Shown: positions 53,083 to 62,263, numbered from the stretch's first letter. The stretch is 64,000 nucleotides of DNA from Domibacillus sp. DTU_2020_1001157_1_SI_ALB_TIR_016 (GCF_032341995.1 NZ_CP135439.1:3245501-3309500); one strand, 5' to 3'. Translations and numbers: made by a program. Notes: generated by a model from the letters alone, not told the origin.

Positions 53083-53709
53083 ACGCCCTTGAAATGCTAT
53101 TTTAACGCCAAGGCCGATATAAATCACCCCGATCACTTTATTACCGCCGCCCCGGTTCAGCCAGGAAATGCGCTTTATCCGCTCGCTGATCGGTTCGATG
53201 GCCAGCGCAATCAGCGTTGTATACACTACGCCGAGCAGCACGAAAATGAGACCGAGTGTCATAAATTGAAAAATAGACGCACCGCGCGCTGGATCCACAA
53301 ACTGCGGCAAAAAAGCCAGAAAAAACAGCGCCGTTTTCGGATTCAATACTTCTGCCAGAATCGCTTGTCTATAAATGCGCCCGGCTGAAGCCGCCGATGC
53401 CTTTGCCATTTCCGTTTGAGAGGCCTTAGCAAAAACAGCCCGGATGCCCATATAAAATAAATAAAAGGCACCAGCCCATTTCACCATATTAAATGCGGAA
53501 GCAGATGTCATTAAAATAGCCGACAGGCCGACCGCCGCAAAAATAGTATGAATTAAATCACCCGTTGCAAGACCCAGGCCGGTAATAACACCGGCTTTCC
53601 GCCCGTTTTGAACCGTTCGTGCTGCCGTTAGTAAAACAGCCGGACCGGGAACCAAAAACAAGCCGATCACAACCGCCGTAAACGTCAGCAATGTCGAAAA
53701 ATCAAACAT
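53080..53709 (-). CDS. LysE/RhtB-family amino acid exporter
   Basis: 209 residues, six membrane helices. The N-terminal LVPGPAVLLTAARTVQNGRKAGVITGLGLATGD is the LysE signature, and LAEVLNPKTALFFLAFLPQF follows. It exports a cationic or neutral amino acid or analogue; the substrate cannot be told. Confidence 0.85.
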   Translation of the reverse strand: MFDFSTLLTFTAVVIGLFLVPGPAVLLTAARTVQNGRKAGVITGLGLATGDLIHTIFAAVGLSAILMTSASAFNMVKWAGAFYLFYMGIRAVFAKASQTEMAKASAASAGRIYRQAILAEVLNPKTALFFLAFLPQFVDPARGASIFQFMTLGLIFVLLGVVYTTLIALAIEPISERIKRISWLNRGGGNKVIGVIYIGLGVKIAFQGR

Positions 53710-53805
53710 GATGCACCCTCACTTTTGTTTCTTATTCTTCTTTTATGATAGCAGGCACACCCCAAAATAATCCAGTTTATCTTGCTAAAGCGTTTTGGAC
53801 AAAAG

Positions 53806-53842
53806 AAAAAGCAGCTGCTTCCTTAGAGCGCTGCTTTTTTCT
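53806..53842 (-). terminator. Terminator of yeeN
   Basis: AAGCAGC and GCTGCTT stem with T-run on minus, directly after the stop. Confidence 0.7.
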
Positions 53843-53844
53843 TC

Positions 53845-54561
53845 TTATCCTAAATCAACGTTGTGGTATACCTGCTGCACATCCTCTAAATCTTCGATAG
53901 CATCAATCATTTTTTCGAATTGTGCCAGGTCTTCTTCTGACAATGTTACGTCGTTTTGAGCAAGCATCGTCAGCTCCGCAACTGTAAATTCTGTTACGCC
54001 CGCTGCTTTCAGCGCTTCCTGCACGGCATGGAATTGATCCGGCTCCGCATACACAATCACGGAATCTTCTTCTTCAAGCACATCCCGTACATCGATATCG
54101 GCTTCCATTAACAGCTCCAGCACTTCGTCTGCTGTTTTTCCTTCCAAGCCAAATACGGCTGTTGCATCAAACATGTAAGCAACCGAACCGCTCACACCCA
54201 TGTTTCCGCCGTTTTTCCCAAACGCAGCCCGCACATCAGAAGCGGTCCGGTTCACGTTGTTTGTTAAGGCATCTACGATTACCATAGAGCCGCTTGGTCC
54301 AAATCCTTCGTAGCGAAGCTCATCGTAGTTTTCTTCCGCTCCGCCTTTTGCTTTTTCGATCGCCCGGTCTATAATCGTTTTAGGCACGCTGTATGTTTTC
54401 GCGCGCTCGAGCACCATCCGAAGCGCCTGATTGCTTTCTGGATTCGGCTCGCCCTGCTTGGCTGCTACATAGATTTCACGGCCGAATTTGGCGTAAATAC
54501 GGCTTGTGTTGGCATCTTTTGATGCTTTCTTTTCTTTAATGTTATTCCATTTACGTCCCAC
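53845..54561 (-). CDS. yeeN: YebC/PmpR-family protein, YeeN type
   Basis: 238 residues, three-domain YebC fold. The GTG at 54561 gives the family N-terminus [20 protein letters not shown]; the GTG at 54570 has a slightly better placed [40 protein letters not shown] and [19 protein letters not shown] are conserved. The family was long called a transcription regulator; recent work ties YebC proteins to ribosomes and proline-stretch translation. A palindrome overlaps the promoter. Confidence 0.9.
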   Translation of the reverse strand: MGRKWNNIKEKKASKDANTSRIYAKFGREIYVAAKQGEPNPESNQALRMVLERAKTYSVPKTIIDRAIEKAKGGAEENYDELRYEGFGPSGSMVIVDALTNNVNRTASDVRAAFGKNGGNMGVSGSVAYMFDATAVFGLEGKTADEVLELLMEADIDVRDVLEEEDSVIVYAEPDQFHAVQEALKAAGVTEFTVAELTMLAQNDVTLSEEDLAQFEKMIDAIEDLEDVQQVYHNVDLG

Positions 54562-54588
54562 ACTGAACACTCGCTTTCCATTTTACAA

Positions 54589-54616
54589 TCTAGGTTTATT
54601 ATACAATAAACCTAGA
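54589..54616. promoter_or_regulatory. Palindrome overlapping the -10 of yeeN
   Basis: 12-bp arms (TCTAGGTTTATT and complement) around four bases. On minus the centre gives TATAAT, with a TTGTAT 18 bases upstream, so the arms bracket the -10 box. There is no T-run, so it is not a terminator. A repressor site is likely. Confidence 0.6.
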
Positions 54617-54634
54617 GCTCCATACAAAGAGGGT

Positions 54635-55420
54635 TTATTGATCCCGAAATAGAGCCGGGCGCTTTTGGATAAAAGCAGTTACGCCCTCCTGCACATCTTG
54701 TGAAGCAAACAGCGCACCGAATTGTTCCACTTCAAGCGCCAATCCGTTCTCAAGCGGCAGCTCTGCACCCGCGAATACAGCCTGCATCGCTGCTTTTACA
54801 GACAAGCGGCTTTTCTGTGAAATGAGCTCCGCCATCCCGGCCGCTTCTTGCAAAAGCTGATCTGCCTCGACAGAACGGTTCACCAAACCAATCCGTTCTG
54901 CTTCCCGTCCATCTATAAACCGGCCGGTTAAAATGAGTTCAAGCGCCGTTGCCGTATTCGTTAACCGGGTGAGGCGCTGCGTCCCCCCGTAGCCTGGAAT
55001 CAAGCCAAGCTTTGTTTCGGGAAGCCCGAGTTTTGCTTCATGTACCGCAATCCGCAGATGACAGCTCATCGCCAGTTCCAGCCCCCCGCCCAGGCAGGCA
55101 CCATTAATCGCGGCAATGATCGGTTTTTCGGACTGCTCTATTTTTGTACATAATGCCTGGCCTTTCTGTGCGGCTTTCTTTGCTTCTTCTACCTGTCCAA
55201 ACAAGGATGTGAATTCTTTAATATCTGCCCCGGCCACAAAGAAAGAGCCAGCCCCTGTTAAAATAACAGCTCTGACAGACGGATTGTTATTCAGCTCATC
55301 GATACACTGCTCCAGCTCTTCCAGCAATCTTTCATTCAGCGCATTCACAGGCGGATTTTTCAGCGTCATGTAAGCGATCTTATTTTCCACTTTTGTTTGA
55401 ATCAAAGAAAAAGACTTCAT
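54635..55420 (-). CDS. Enoyl-CoA hydratase/isomerase family protein
   Basis: 261 residues, crotonase fold. The oxyanion residues lie in AGADIKEFTS and INGACLGGGLELAMSC; the catalytic Glu pair sits in PETKLGLIPGYGG, which indicates hydratase activity (both Glu present) in beta-oxidation or a related path. AAGGAG precedes ATG 55420. There are no fad genes beside it. Confidence 0.87.
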   Translation of the reverse strand: MKSFSLIQTKVENKIAYMTLKNPPVNALNERLLEELEQCIDELNNNPSVRAVILTGAGSFFVAGADIKEFTSLFGQVEEAKKAAQKGQALCTKIEQSEKPIIAAINGACLGGGLELAMSCHLRIAVHEAKLGLPETKLGLIPGYGGTQRLTRLTNTATALELILTGRFIDGREAERIGLVNRSVEADQLLQEAAGMAELISQKSRLSVKAAMQAVFAGAELPLENGLALEVEQFGALFASQDVQEGVTAFIQKRPALFRDQ

Positions 55421-55504
55421 TTCTATTCACTCTCCTTGTTAACATCCTGTTTTCATTTTATTGTACAAAAACCCAAATGAGTCTTCATTCATTATTTACT
55501 CATA

Positions 55505-55540
55505 AAAAAGCGTCTGAACAAACTTGTTCAAACGCTCCTG
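55505..55540 (-). terminator. Terminator of namA
   Basis: AGCGTTTGAACAA pairs with TTGTTCAGACGCT and is followed by T6 on minus. Confidence 0.85.
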
Positions 55541-55548
55541 CTTCTATT

Positions 55549-56580
55549 TTATTTTCTTGGGAAGCCCATTTGGTACTGTTTAGGAATGCCTGCTTCTTTT
55601 CTTAATTGAACACCTGCTTCAAGCGTCCAGTTTGGATTTCTCAGCATGCCACGTCCGACCGCCACAAGGTCAGCTTCTTCGTTGCCGATCACCGCATTGG
55701 CCAAAACTGGCTCATCCAGGCGCCCGACTGCAATAACGGGTACGTCGACCGCTTCTTTAATAGCCCGCGCCAGCGGTACTTGATAAGCGGCATGCGTACC
55801 CGGCCGTCCAGCTGCGGCAATTGGGCCTTCGCCGCCTGCGCTAATGTGGAACATGTCAACACCTGCTGCTTTATACTCTTTTGAAAAGGCAATGCTTTCC
55901 TCAATGCCATAGCCGCCTTCAACATATTCTCTTGCAGAAATACGCATAATAAGCGGCATGTCTTCAGGCATTTCGCTCTTAGCCGCAGCAATCACTTCTT
56001 TTCCGAACCTTGTTAACTCTTGTCCATATTCATCAGTCCGTTTATTTGTCAGCGGCGACTGGAATTGGTGAATCAAGTAGCCATGCGCTCCGTGAAGCTC
56101 AATGGCGTCCACTCCTGCTTCCACTGCCCGGCGGACAGCAGACCGGAATTTTTCGACCATCTCATTTACTTCTTCCGTCGATAATGCTCTTGGTGTTTTA
56201 GACTTCTCGTCAAAAGCAATGGCAGATGGTGCCACCGGCTGCTCCGCATCTTCTGCTTTGCGTCCGGCATGAGCGATTTGAATCGCCACTTTTGCTCCGT
56301 GCTGGTGAACAGCATCAATAATTCGTTTTAAAGCTGGGATTTGCTCGTCTGACCATAAACCTAAGTCAAAGTCTGTAATACGGCCATCCGGCTCTACGTC
56401 GGTCATTTCAATAATAATAAAGCCTGTTCCGCCAACTGCCCGGCTGACATAGTGAACAAAATGCCAGTCATTTGCGATTCCGTCTTTTGCTTCTACCGAG
56501 TATTGGCACATTGGCGGCATCACGACACGGTTTTTTAATTCAAGTCCTTTTATTTTGTAAGGTGTAAACAAATGCTCCAT
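55549..56580 (-). CDS. namA: NADPH dehydrogenase NamA (YqjM), old yellow enzyme
   Basis: 343 residues, FMN-binding TIM barrel. MPPMCQYS places Cys25 and Tyr27 where YqjM has its FMN-tuning Cys26/Tyr28. The His pair lies in ELHGAHGYLIHQF, and AVGRGMLRNP binds phosphate. It reduces activated C=C bonds, and YqjM responds to electrophile stress. AAAAGGAG precedes ATG 56580. A MarR regulator follows upstream on the same strand. Confidence 0.94.
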   Translation of the reverse strand: MEHLFTPYKIKGLELKNRVVMPPMCQYSVEAKDGIANDWHFVHYVSRAVGGTGFIIIEMTDVEPDGRITDFDLGLWSDEQIPALKRIIDAVHQHGAKVAIQIAHAGRKAEDAEQPVAPSAIAFDEKSKTPRALSTEEVNEMVEKFRSAVRRAVEAGVDAIELHGAHGYLIHQFQSPLTNKRTDEYGQELTRFGKEVIAAAKSEMPEDMPLIMRISAREYVEGGYGIEESIAFSKEYKAAGVDMFHISAGGEGPIAAAGRPGTHAAYQVPLARAIKEAVDVPVIAVGRLDEPVLANAVIGNEEADLVAVGRGMLRNPNWTLEAGVQLRKEAGIPKQYQMGFPRK

Positions 56581-56716
56581 GCTGTTCGTCTCCTTTTCTC
56601 CACATTTTATATGTATGCGCGTGCATGTAAATTATCTCTTACCGAAACTTTTCTGTCAAACAATGTGCATTGCATACAAAAAAGCTTTCCCCAAATGGAA
56701 AGCTTCCTAAACACAC

Positions 56717-57151
56717 TTATCTTTTCAGCTGACGAAATGCAGACTGAAGACTTTCTTGAACAGCCGAGCTTGAAAAAGCGGACTCAAGCGTTTTGCAAAA
56801 AGTATTTAATACCTTTTCCAGCTTTTCTTCTCCTTCTTTTGTAAGCGAAGCATAAATGGCACGGCGGTCATCCTCGCAGCTATGACGCCTGAGAACCTGG
56901 CAGTTTTTTTCTTCAAGCCGGTTTACCAGGCGGGACAGTGCACTTTGACTTAAGCCGACCATTTCCTGCAGCTGATACAATTTTAGTTTTTTCTCAGGGG
57001 CTTCTGATAAAAACAGCAGCACGTAGCATTCATTTAGCGAAAGGCCGTGCTCCTGCTGCAGTGCCCCCTCCAGATTCTGTGCAACAGCCGCCTGCATCCT
57101 GGTCAAGGCGAGCCACCCGTTAAACAGCGGTGCCTTTTGATCGTTTTCCAT
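56717..57151 (-). CDS. MarR-family transcriptional regulator
   Basis: 144 residues from ATG 57151 after AGGTGA (GTG 57163 is the alternative). The winged helix reads KLKLYQLQEMVGLSQSALSRLVNRLEEKN, then RRHSCEDDRRAIYASLT with the Asp-Asp-Arg-Arg wing motif. Cys in NECYVLL, KNCQVL and RHSCEDD could sense electrophiles. It precedes namA and may repress it. The operator candidate is at 57192-57210. Confidence 0.88.
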   Translation of the reverse strand: MENDQKAPLFNGWLALTRMQAAVAQNLEGALQQEHGLSLNECYVLLFLSEAPEKKLKLYQLQEMVGLSQSALSRLVNRLEEKNCQVLRRHSCEDDRRAIYASLTKEGEEKLEKVLNTFCKTLESAFSSSAVQESLQSAFRQLKR

Positions 57152-57191
57152 CTTCACGTTCACCTATTTCTGCAAAATAATCATCCTATGC

Positions 57192-57210
57192 ATGAAGCAG
57201 TATACTTCAT
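57192..57210. promoter_or_regulatory. MarR-type operator candidate
   Basis: ATGAAG, seven bases, CTTCAT; the centre contains TATA. It is 41 bases upstream of the marR start, in the promoter zone. Confidence 0.5.
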
Positions 57211-57282
57211 TATACTATGTCCGCTTCTTCCTTCAACAGCAGGGAGGCCGCTTCGTTTTTACCGCCTGGCTGCGCCCATGAA

Positions 57283-57312
57283 AAAACCACTGCTCAAATC
57301 GAGCAGCGGCAT
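57283..57312 (-). terminator. Terminator of the thioredoxin-like gene
   Basis: CCGCTGCTC pairs with GAGCAGTGG (one G-T), then T6 on minus. Confidence 0.8.
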
Positions 57313-57319
57313 AAGACAA

Positions 57320-57640
57320 TCAAGCGGATAAGCTGTTAAGGAACGCTTCGATTTCTTCCTGTGTTTTCCGGTCTTTGCTGACAAATCGGCCCGCTTCTTC
57401 TCCGCTATGGTAAGCGACGAAGCTCGGAATACCAAATACACTCAGCTCACCGCACAAGTCAATAAACTCATCCCGGTCTACATAAATAAACTGATATTCC
57501 GGATAATCCGCTTCAATACCCGGCAAGATCGGCTCAATGACCCGGCAGTCCGGGCACCAGTCCGCTGAAAACATAAAAACAACGCGCTCTTCTTTTTTCA
57601 ACTGCTCAAATTGATCCAGTGATTGCAATTTTTCCATCAT
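57320..57640 (-). CDS. Thioredoxin-family protein (YtpP-like)
   Basis: 106 residues. The active site reads SADWCPDCRVIEP (CPDC rather than the CGPC of TrxA), with cis-Pro in FGIPSFVAY. CPDC and the acidic surface resemble YtpP/YdfQ-like proteins. It is cytoplasmic. GGAGGG precedes ATG 57640. The partner is unknown. Confidence 0.85.
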   Translation of the reverse strand: MMEKLQSLDQFEQLKKEERVVFMFSADWCPDCRVIEPILPGIEADYPEYQFIYVDRDEFIDLCGELSVFGIPSFVAYHSGEEAGRFVSKDRKTQEEIEAFLNSLSA

Positions 57641-57697
57641 GATTCCCTCCAGCTTTTTTCATGTACAATCCATTATACGACTTTTTACGCAAAAGAA

Positions 57698-57737
57698 AAA
57701 AGAAGAGGTTTCAACGGCCGTTGAAACCTCTTCTTTT
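57698..57737. terminator. 40-bp perfect palindrome, terminator of ypfJ
   Basis: 20-base arms (AAAAGAAGAGGTTTCAACGG and complement) with no loop bases. On minus a long T/C-rich tail follows. It resembles the 1202-1245 palindrome in build but not in sequence. Confidence 0.65.
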
Positions 57738-57767
57738 ATCATGCCTCGTCCGGATTTTTTATAATGA

Positions 57768-57831
57768 GCCGGATGATTCTGCTGCATAGCCGGTAAAAAC
57801 TTTTTCCGGCTATGCAGCAGAATTATCCGGC
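57768..57831. repeat. Large GCCGG hairpin downstream of ypfJ
   Basis: 26-bp arms with one mismatch (GCCGGATgATTCTGCTGCAT then AGCCGG, and its complement) around a 12-base spacer TAAAAACTTTTT. The inner part ATAGCCGG-N12-CCGGCTAT repeats the architecture of 18089-18116. Confidence 0.65.
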
Positions 57832-57860
57832 CCTGTTACTCATAAACCCGCTTAAGCCCT

Positions 57861-58700
57861 TTATAAATCCTTTGCGTTAAAGGTGTCTCCGTTTTTTAAA
57901 TTACCGGATTCAAAACCGCGGTAAAACCATTTTTTCCGCTGCTCTGATGTACCGTGCGTGAAGCTGTCCGGTACAGCATATCCTTGCGAGCGCTTTTGAA
58001 TCGTATCATCTCCGACGGCGCTTGCCGCAGTCAATGCTTCTTCTACGTCACCTTCTTCAAGCAAATCCATTCCCTGTGCATGATGAGCCCAGACGCCCGC
58101 ATAGTAGTCGGCCTGCAATTCCAGCTTAACCGAATATTTGTTGTACTCTTCTTCGCTCAGCTGCTCCCGCAAAGCATGTACCTTTTGAGAGGTGCCCAGC
58201 AGTGTTTGAACATGGTGCCCGACTTCGTGGGCGATCACATACGCCATTGCAAAGTCTCCAGGTGCTTGAAACTTGCTTTGCAGTTCTTGATAAAAGCTTA
58301 AATCGATGTAGAGCTTCTGGTCACCCGGACAATAAAAAGGACCGACCGCTGAAGTGGCGGTTCCGCAGGCGGAATCTACACTGCCGGAATACAAGACTAA
58401 AACCGGTTTTTCGTATACCATGCCTTCTTCCTGAAATACTTTGGTCCATACATCTTCTGTATCAGCCAGCACAACAGACACAAACTCGGCAAGCTCCTGA
58501 TCTTGTTGGGTTTCTTCGTAAGGAACCGTATTGGTTCCCGACATACCGCCAAGTAATTGAGACGGGTCACCGCCAAGCAGCGTAAAAATAAGTACTATAA
58601 TTAAGCCAACTCCGCCAAGTCCGCCGCCAAGCACCGCTTTTCCGCCCATGCCCCGCCGGTCTTCTACATTTGAGCTGCCTCTTCTTCCCTGCCATTTCAT
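57861..58700 (-). CDS. ypfJ: Neutral zinc metallopeptidase, YpfJ family
   Basis: 279 residues. WQGRRGSSNVEDRRG at the N-terminus and a glycine-rich single membrane helix at about 25-50 are typical of YpfJ. The zinc motif AHEVGHHVQ and the third-ligand region ELQADYYAGVWAHH follow. GGAGG precedes ATG 58700. It is membrane-anchored with an outside catalytic domain. The substrate is unknown. Confidence 0.9.
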   Translation of the reverse strand: MKWQGRRGSSNVEDRRGMGGKAVLGGGLGGVGLIIVLIFTLLGGDPSQLLGGMSGTNTVPYEETQQDQELAEFVSVVLADTEDVWTKVFQEEGMVYEKPVLVLYSGSVDSACGTATSAVGPFYCPGDQKLYIDLSFYQELQSKFQAPGDFAMAYVIAHEVGHHVQTLLGTSQKVHALREQLSEEEYNKYSVKLELQADYYAGVWAHHAQGMDLLEEGDVEEALTAASAVGDDTIQKRSQGYAVPDSFTHGTSEQRKKWFYRGFESGNLKNGDTFNAKDL

Positions 58701-58828
58701 TATATTCCCTCCTCCAGACAAACCTTGATCGTACTAGTGTTATACCCAGCAGAGAGAAGCATTAGACTGTGAAAAAAGACATTTTTACCTGCGGGCTGAC
58801 AGAAAAATGTGGAAATGCCCTATAAAAA

Positions 58829-58873
58829 AGGGACCGATCGTCTTTTTTATTTAAAAAACGAATCGTCCCTTAT
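58829..58873 (-). terminator. Terminator of the SRPBCC gene
   Basis: AGGGACGAT arm with its complement around an A/T-rich loop, T-run on minus. Confidence 0.75.
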
Positions 58874-58883
58874 AAAAGTTTTC

Positions 58884-59372
58884 TTATGATCGGATGTTTT
58901 CTATATAGGCTTCAAGCTGTGCAAATGTTCCGGAAAATCCTTTTTTAATGGCTTCTTCGGCGGATTGAAACACCGCTCTTTCTTCTTCTGTCGCGTTAAA
59001 CGGCAGTCCTTCTATCTCAATCGTCGTCTCGCCGTTTTCTTCTGAAAAACTGAGCGTATTTAAAACTTCAAGCGGCCAGCTTTCATTAAATGGCGCACGG
59101 ATCGTCTCCCCTTGTTCGTCCGCAAATGAACTGGTAAAAGCAAGCTTGTTCGGTGATTCCACTTTATGATATGTAAATTTTCCGTACACCACTTGTCCAT
59201 CCGGCAGTGTCTGCTTGTAGTGAAACAGCCCGCCCGGCTTCACGTCAATCGATACAACATCAAGCTTCACACCCGGCGATCCCCACCAGTGCAGCAAATG
59301 ATTTCCGGCTGTCCACATGCTGAACACAAGGTCCTGTGGTGCATGTACTTGTTTTGTAATAACTACGTTCAT
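58884..59372 (-). CDS. SRPBCC/AHSA1-domain protein
   Basis: 162 residues with a Bet v1-like helix-grip fold: ITKQVHAPQDLVFSMWT, HWWGSPG, VKPGGLFHYKQTLPDG and the C-terminal long helix. AAGGGGATTGGGAG precedes ATG 59372, which is preferred to the frame start at 59390. Members bind small hydrophobic ligands or assist Hsp90-like partners; the specific role is unknown. Confidence 0.8.
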   Translation of the reverse strand: MNVVITKQVHAPQDLVFSMWTAGNHLLHWWGSPGVKLDVVSIDVKPGGLFHYKQTLPDGQVVYGKFTYHKVESPNKLAFTSSFADEQGETIRAPFNESWPLEVLNTLSFSEENGETTIEIEGLPFNATEEERAVFQSAEEAIKKGFSGTFAQLEAYIENIRS

Positions 59373-59537
59373 CTCCCAATCCCCTTTCATAATACGTCCT
59401 TCTATTGACTATACGTCACATAAAGAGGATTGTACATGCCCGATGTAAATCTACTGTAAAGATCGGGGCTCTGCTGTTCTGTTTTTCCAACAAACAAAGT
59501 ATACTTGAAGAAAAAGAAAAGAAACGGGGCTAAGTGG

Positions 59538-60122
59538 ATGAAGAGAATAGCAGTTTTTTGCGGTTCGGCAAGCGGCGCATCAATAAGCTATACAGACAGC
59601 GCTGTTTCACTCGGAAAAGAACTGGCCAAGCGGGGTATCAGCCTTGTTTATGGCGGATCGAGCGCGGGGCTCATGGGGACAGTAGCCGACACGGTTTTGC
59701 AGGAAGGCGGCGAAGTAATCGGCGTGATTCCAACATTGCTGAAGGAGCGGGAAATTGCCCATACCCGGCTTACCGAACTGCATGTTGTGGAGTCGATGCA
59801 TGAAAGAAAAGCGAAAATGGCCGAGCTTGCTGATGCCTTTATTGTACTGCCAGGCGGCGCCGGCACGATGGAAGAATTTTTTGAGGTGTTTACGTGGGCA
59901 CAAATCGGCCTTCATCAAAAACCGATCGGCCTATTGAATCCTGCGCATTATTTTGATCCGCTTGTTTCCTTCTTTGACCACATGACCACTGAACAATTTT
60001 TACAGGAGCAGTACCGTTCCATGCTCTTAGTCCATGATTCGGCAGCACAGCTGATCCGCTCGTTTCATGCGTACGAGCCTCCGGCTGTGAAAACATATAA
60101 AAAAGAAAAAACCATGTATTAA
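59538..60122 (+). CDS. LOG-family nucleoside 5'-monophosphate phosphoribohydrolase (YvdD-like)
   Basis: 194 residues. FCGSASG at the N-terminus, VYGGSSAGLMGTVADT, MHERKAKMAELADAFIVLPGG and GTMEEFFEV carry the PGGxGTxxE motif and the MxxRK residues of the LOG family. It cleaves nucleotide monophosphates to base and ribose 5-phosphate, including cytokinin riboside monophosphates. ATG 59538 is preceded by GGGGC, a weak site. Confidence 0.88.
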   Translation: MKRIAVFCGSASGASISYTDSAVSLGKELAKRGISLVYGGSSAGLMGTVADTVLQEGGEVIGVIPTLLKEREIAHTRLTELHVVESMHERKAKMAELADAFIVLPGGAGTMEEFFEVFTWAQIGLHQKPIGLLNPAHYFDPLVSFFDHMTTEQFLQEQYRSMLLVHDSAAQLIRSFHAYEPPAVKTYKKEKTMY

Positions 60123-60123
60123 A

Positions 60124-60160
60124 AAAGCATGCTTCCTTTTCTACGGAAGCATGCTTTTTG
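60124..60160. terminator. Terminator after the LOG gene
   Basis: AAGCATGCTTCC pairs with GGAAGCATGCTT followed by T5. Confidence 0.85.
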
Positions 60161-60190
60161 GTCGGTTTCATTCTTTTTTCCGGGCGAATG

Positions 60191-61993
60191 TCAGGCACCT
60201 GCGCTTTTCTCTTTCTTCTCACCCGCTTTAATCGGCAGCCAAACGGTTACCTTTGTTCCTTCTCCTTCACGGCTTTGGAATGTCATATCGCCGCCGTGCT
60301 CCTTTATAATTCTCATGCTGACCATCAATCCAAGTCCCGTGCCTTTTTCCTTACTCGTATAAAAAGGTTCCCCGAGCTTTTCCAGCCGCTCTTTTGGCAT
60401 GCCCATTCCCCGGTCTGTTATAGAAACGGCCAGCCTGTTATGGATTTGCTCGTGGTCAATGGCAATGATACTATTTTTCGGCGAGGCTTCCACCGCATTT
60501 TTCAACACATTAATAAATACCTGCTTAAGCTGATTTGTATTTCCTTCAAGCTCGACCTCTTCTTTAAACGGCTCCATTTGAATATTGATGCTTTGGGTGA
60601 TAGCCTGCATATTTAAAAGGTCAACGACGTCTCTCATTAAATGGCTCAAGGTGATGCTTTGTTTCACGATGACTTCAGGCTTAGCGAGAACGAGCATCTC
60701 GCTCGAAACGAACTCAATACGCTCAAGCTCATCAAGCATAATCTTCGTATATTTCGGATCAATGGAATATTCCTGATCAATCAGCTGAATAAATCCCTTT
60801 AAAGAAGTGAGCGGATTGCGAATCTCATGGGCGACACCGGCGGCCAGCTGGCCGACAATATTCAACTTTTCTGTTTTTCGTATATATTCTTCCTTTTGCT
60901 CCATTTCGGTAATATCTGTCGCTACACAAAGCAGTTCCTTATGCCCTGCTGAAAAAAAGAGCGGTTTTTTCGTTATTTGTACTGTGTACATCCGGTCATC
61001 TGGCGTTTGCAAGTACTGTTTTTCCTGTATCTTTGCTTCATCTTTCTCCAGCAGGTACATATCCTCCTTTGCCATCTCTTCTGCCTGCTTTGGATCTGCA
61101 TAAAAATCGCTTTCCCGTTTTCCAAGCATTTGTTCAGAAGAAACGCCATATAAAGCAGCAATGGCGGCGTTCGCCATCGTAAAGCGCCCGTACTGGTCTT
61201 TTGCATAAATAAAATTCGGATTTGCATCAATGACTCTTCGGAGAAAAAGCTGCTGAATCAACAGCTGTCCGTTTACTTCCTCCATCTTGTTGTAAATCAA
61301 TTTCACGTATGCTGTGAAAATGCCCATTACTAAAATAATAAGAGCCAAAATCGCTTGAAACAAAGGGCTGTCCGATGATAAATTGATTACCCCGAATGAG
61401 TACGCTAATAAAAGAGAAACGAAAAAGACTCTTAAGAACGTGCGGCGATGCTTGTCGACGATTTTAAATGTTAAATAAATAGCGAGCAAATCCATCACAA
61501 TGATCAATAAAATATGAATCGAGAACGTCCAGCCGAGCGGACCCGCCATCGGATAGTAAAACTCTTCATTAAACGGCGGGATAGAATGGCGATCAAAACC
61601 GGCAATCCCAAGCGGTGTCCAGCTGATCATATAAACGACAATAGTCCAAATGAGCATCCCGATATAGGAAAAGCGATTGATCAGCTTTTGAAGTATTTTC
61701 TTTTTCCGGACATCAAACTGCAGTTCTTCAAAAAAAAGCAGCTGATACACCATATAAAATAAAAGCGGAGCGAAAACAACCGTTCCCATTCTAAAAAAGC
61801 GGAACAAGCTTTCAATCGTTTTCTGATCCAGCCATTCCTCACCGTAGAGAACAGCAATGCTCATCTGCCACATTGAAACCGCTAAATAAAAAACAGCAAG
61901 CGGATAGGTGACACGCTGATACTTAAGGCGAAACAAAATGACAAACGTTGTAAGCGGAATAAGCGAAAAAAAGACCATTAATAAAAAAGCCAT
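60191..61993 (-). CDS. Membrane PAS sensor histidine kinase, sporulation-kinase type
   Basis: 600 residues. About seven N-terminal membrane helices (1-235), a PAS domain (255-375), HisKA with AHEIRNPLTSLKGFIQLI, then HATPase with NVLKNAVEA, DRGMGMP and GTGLGLMVS. The H-box is of the KinB/KinC/KinD group that phosphorylates Spo0F. It is an orphan kinase without a neighbouring regulator. GGTGATG precedes ATG 61993. Confidence 0.85.
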   Translation of the reverse strand: MAFLLMVFFSLIPLTTFVILFRLKYQRVTYPLAVFYLAVSMWQMSIAVLYGEEWLDQKTIESLFRFFRMGTVVFAPLLFYMVYQLLFFEELQFDVRKKKILQKLINRFSYIGMLIWTIVVYMISWTPLGIAGFDRHSIPPFNEEFYYPMAGPLGWTFSIHILLIIVMDLLAIYLTFKIVDKHRRTFLRVFFVSLLLAYSFGVINLSSDSPLFQAILALIILVMGIFTAYVKLIYNKMEEVNGQLLIQQLFLRRVIDANPNFIYAKDQYGRFTMANAAIAALYGVSSEQMLGKRESDFYADPKQAEEMAKEDMYLLEKDEAKIQEKQYLQTPDDRMYTVQITKKPLFFSAGHKELLCVATDITEMEQKEEYIRKTEKLNIVGQLAAGVAHEIRNPLTSLKGFIQLIDQEYSIDPKYTKIMLDELERIEFVSSEMLVLAKPEVIVKQSITLSHLMRDVVDLLNMQAITQSINIQMEPFKEEVELEGNTNQLKQVFINVLKNAVEASPKNSIIAIDHEQIHNRLAVSITDRGMGMPKERLEKLGEPFYTSKEKGTGLGLMVSMRIIKEHGGDMTFQSREGEGTKVTVWLPIKAGEKKEKSAGA

Positions 61994-62087
61994 GTCATCA
62001 CCTGTAAAATGTACTTGTTTCTTCTATCCTACAGGAAACCGGCTCATGTTTCGAACATTTTTTCGCCAGCCCCTTAGAAAAGTCAAA

Positions 62088-62121
62088 GAAAAAACAAGGA
62101 AAGCTCTCCCTTGTTTTTTCA
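62088..62121 (-). terminator. Terminator of the LysR gene
   Basis: AAAAACAAGGG pairs with the CCTTGTTTTT arm, T-run on minus. The rest of 61994-62263 holds no gene. Confidence 0.7.
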
Positions 62122-62263
62122 TCCCCCAACGATTTAAAAAGTGTTTTTATTTGTGCTGTCGTTTGTATTGATTCCCTTCGTTCGTTAAGTTGTATGTATC
62201 ATCACAGAACGAAGGTATAGCGTAACGGTTAAAATAGATTTTCCGCTATAGATAAAAGTTATA

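Noticed and set aside
62219..62255. TATAGCG/CGCTATA inverted repeat after the LysR gene
   Set aside because: The stem is interrupted and weak, and there is no T-run or clear function.
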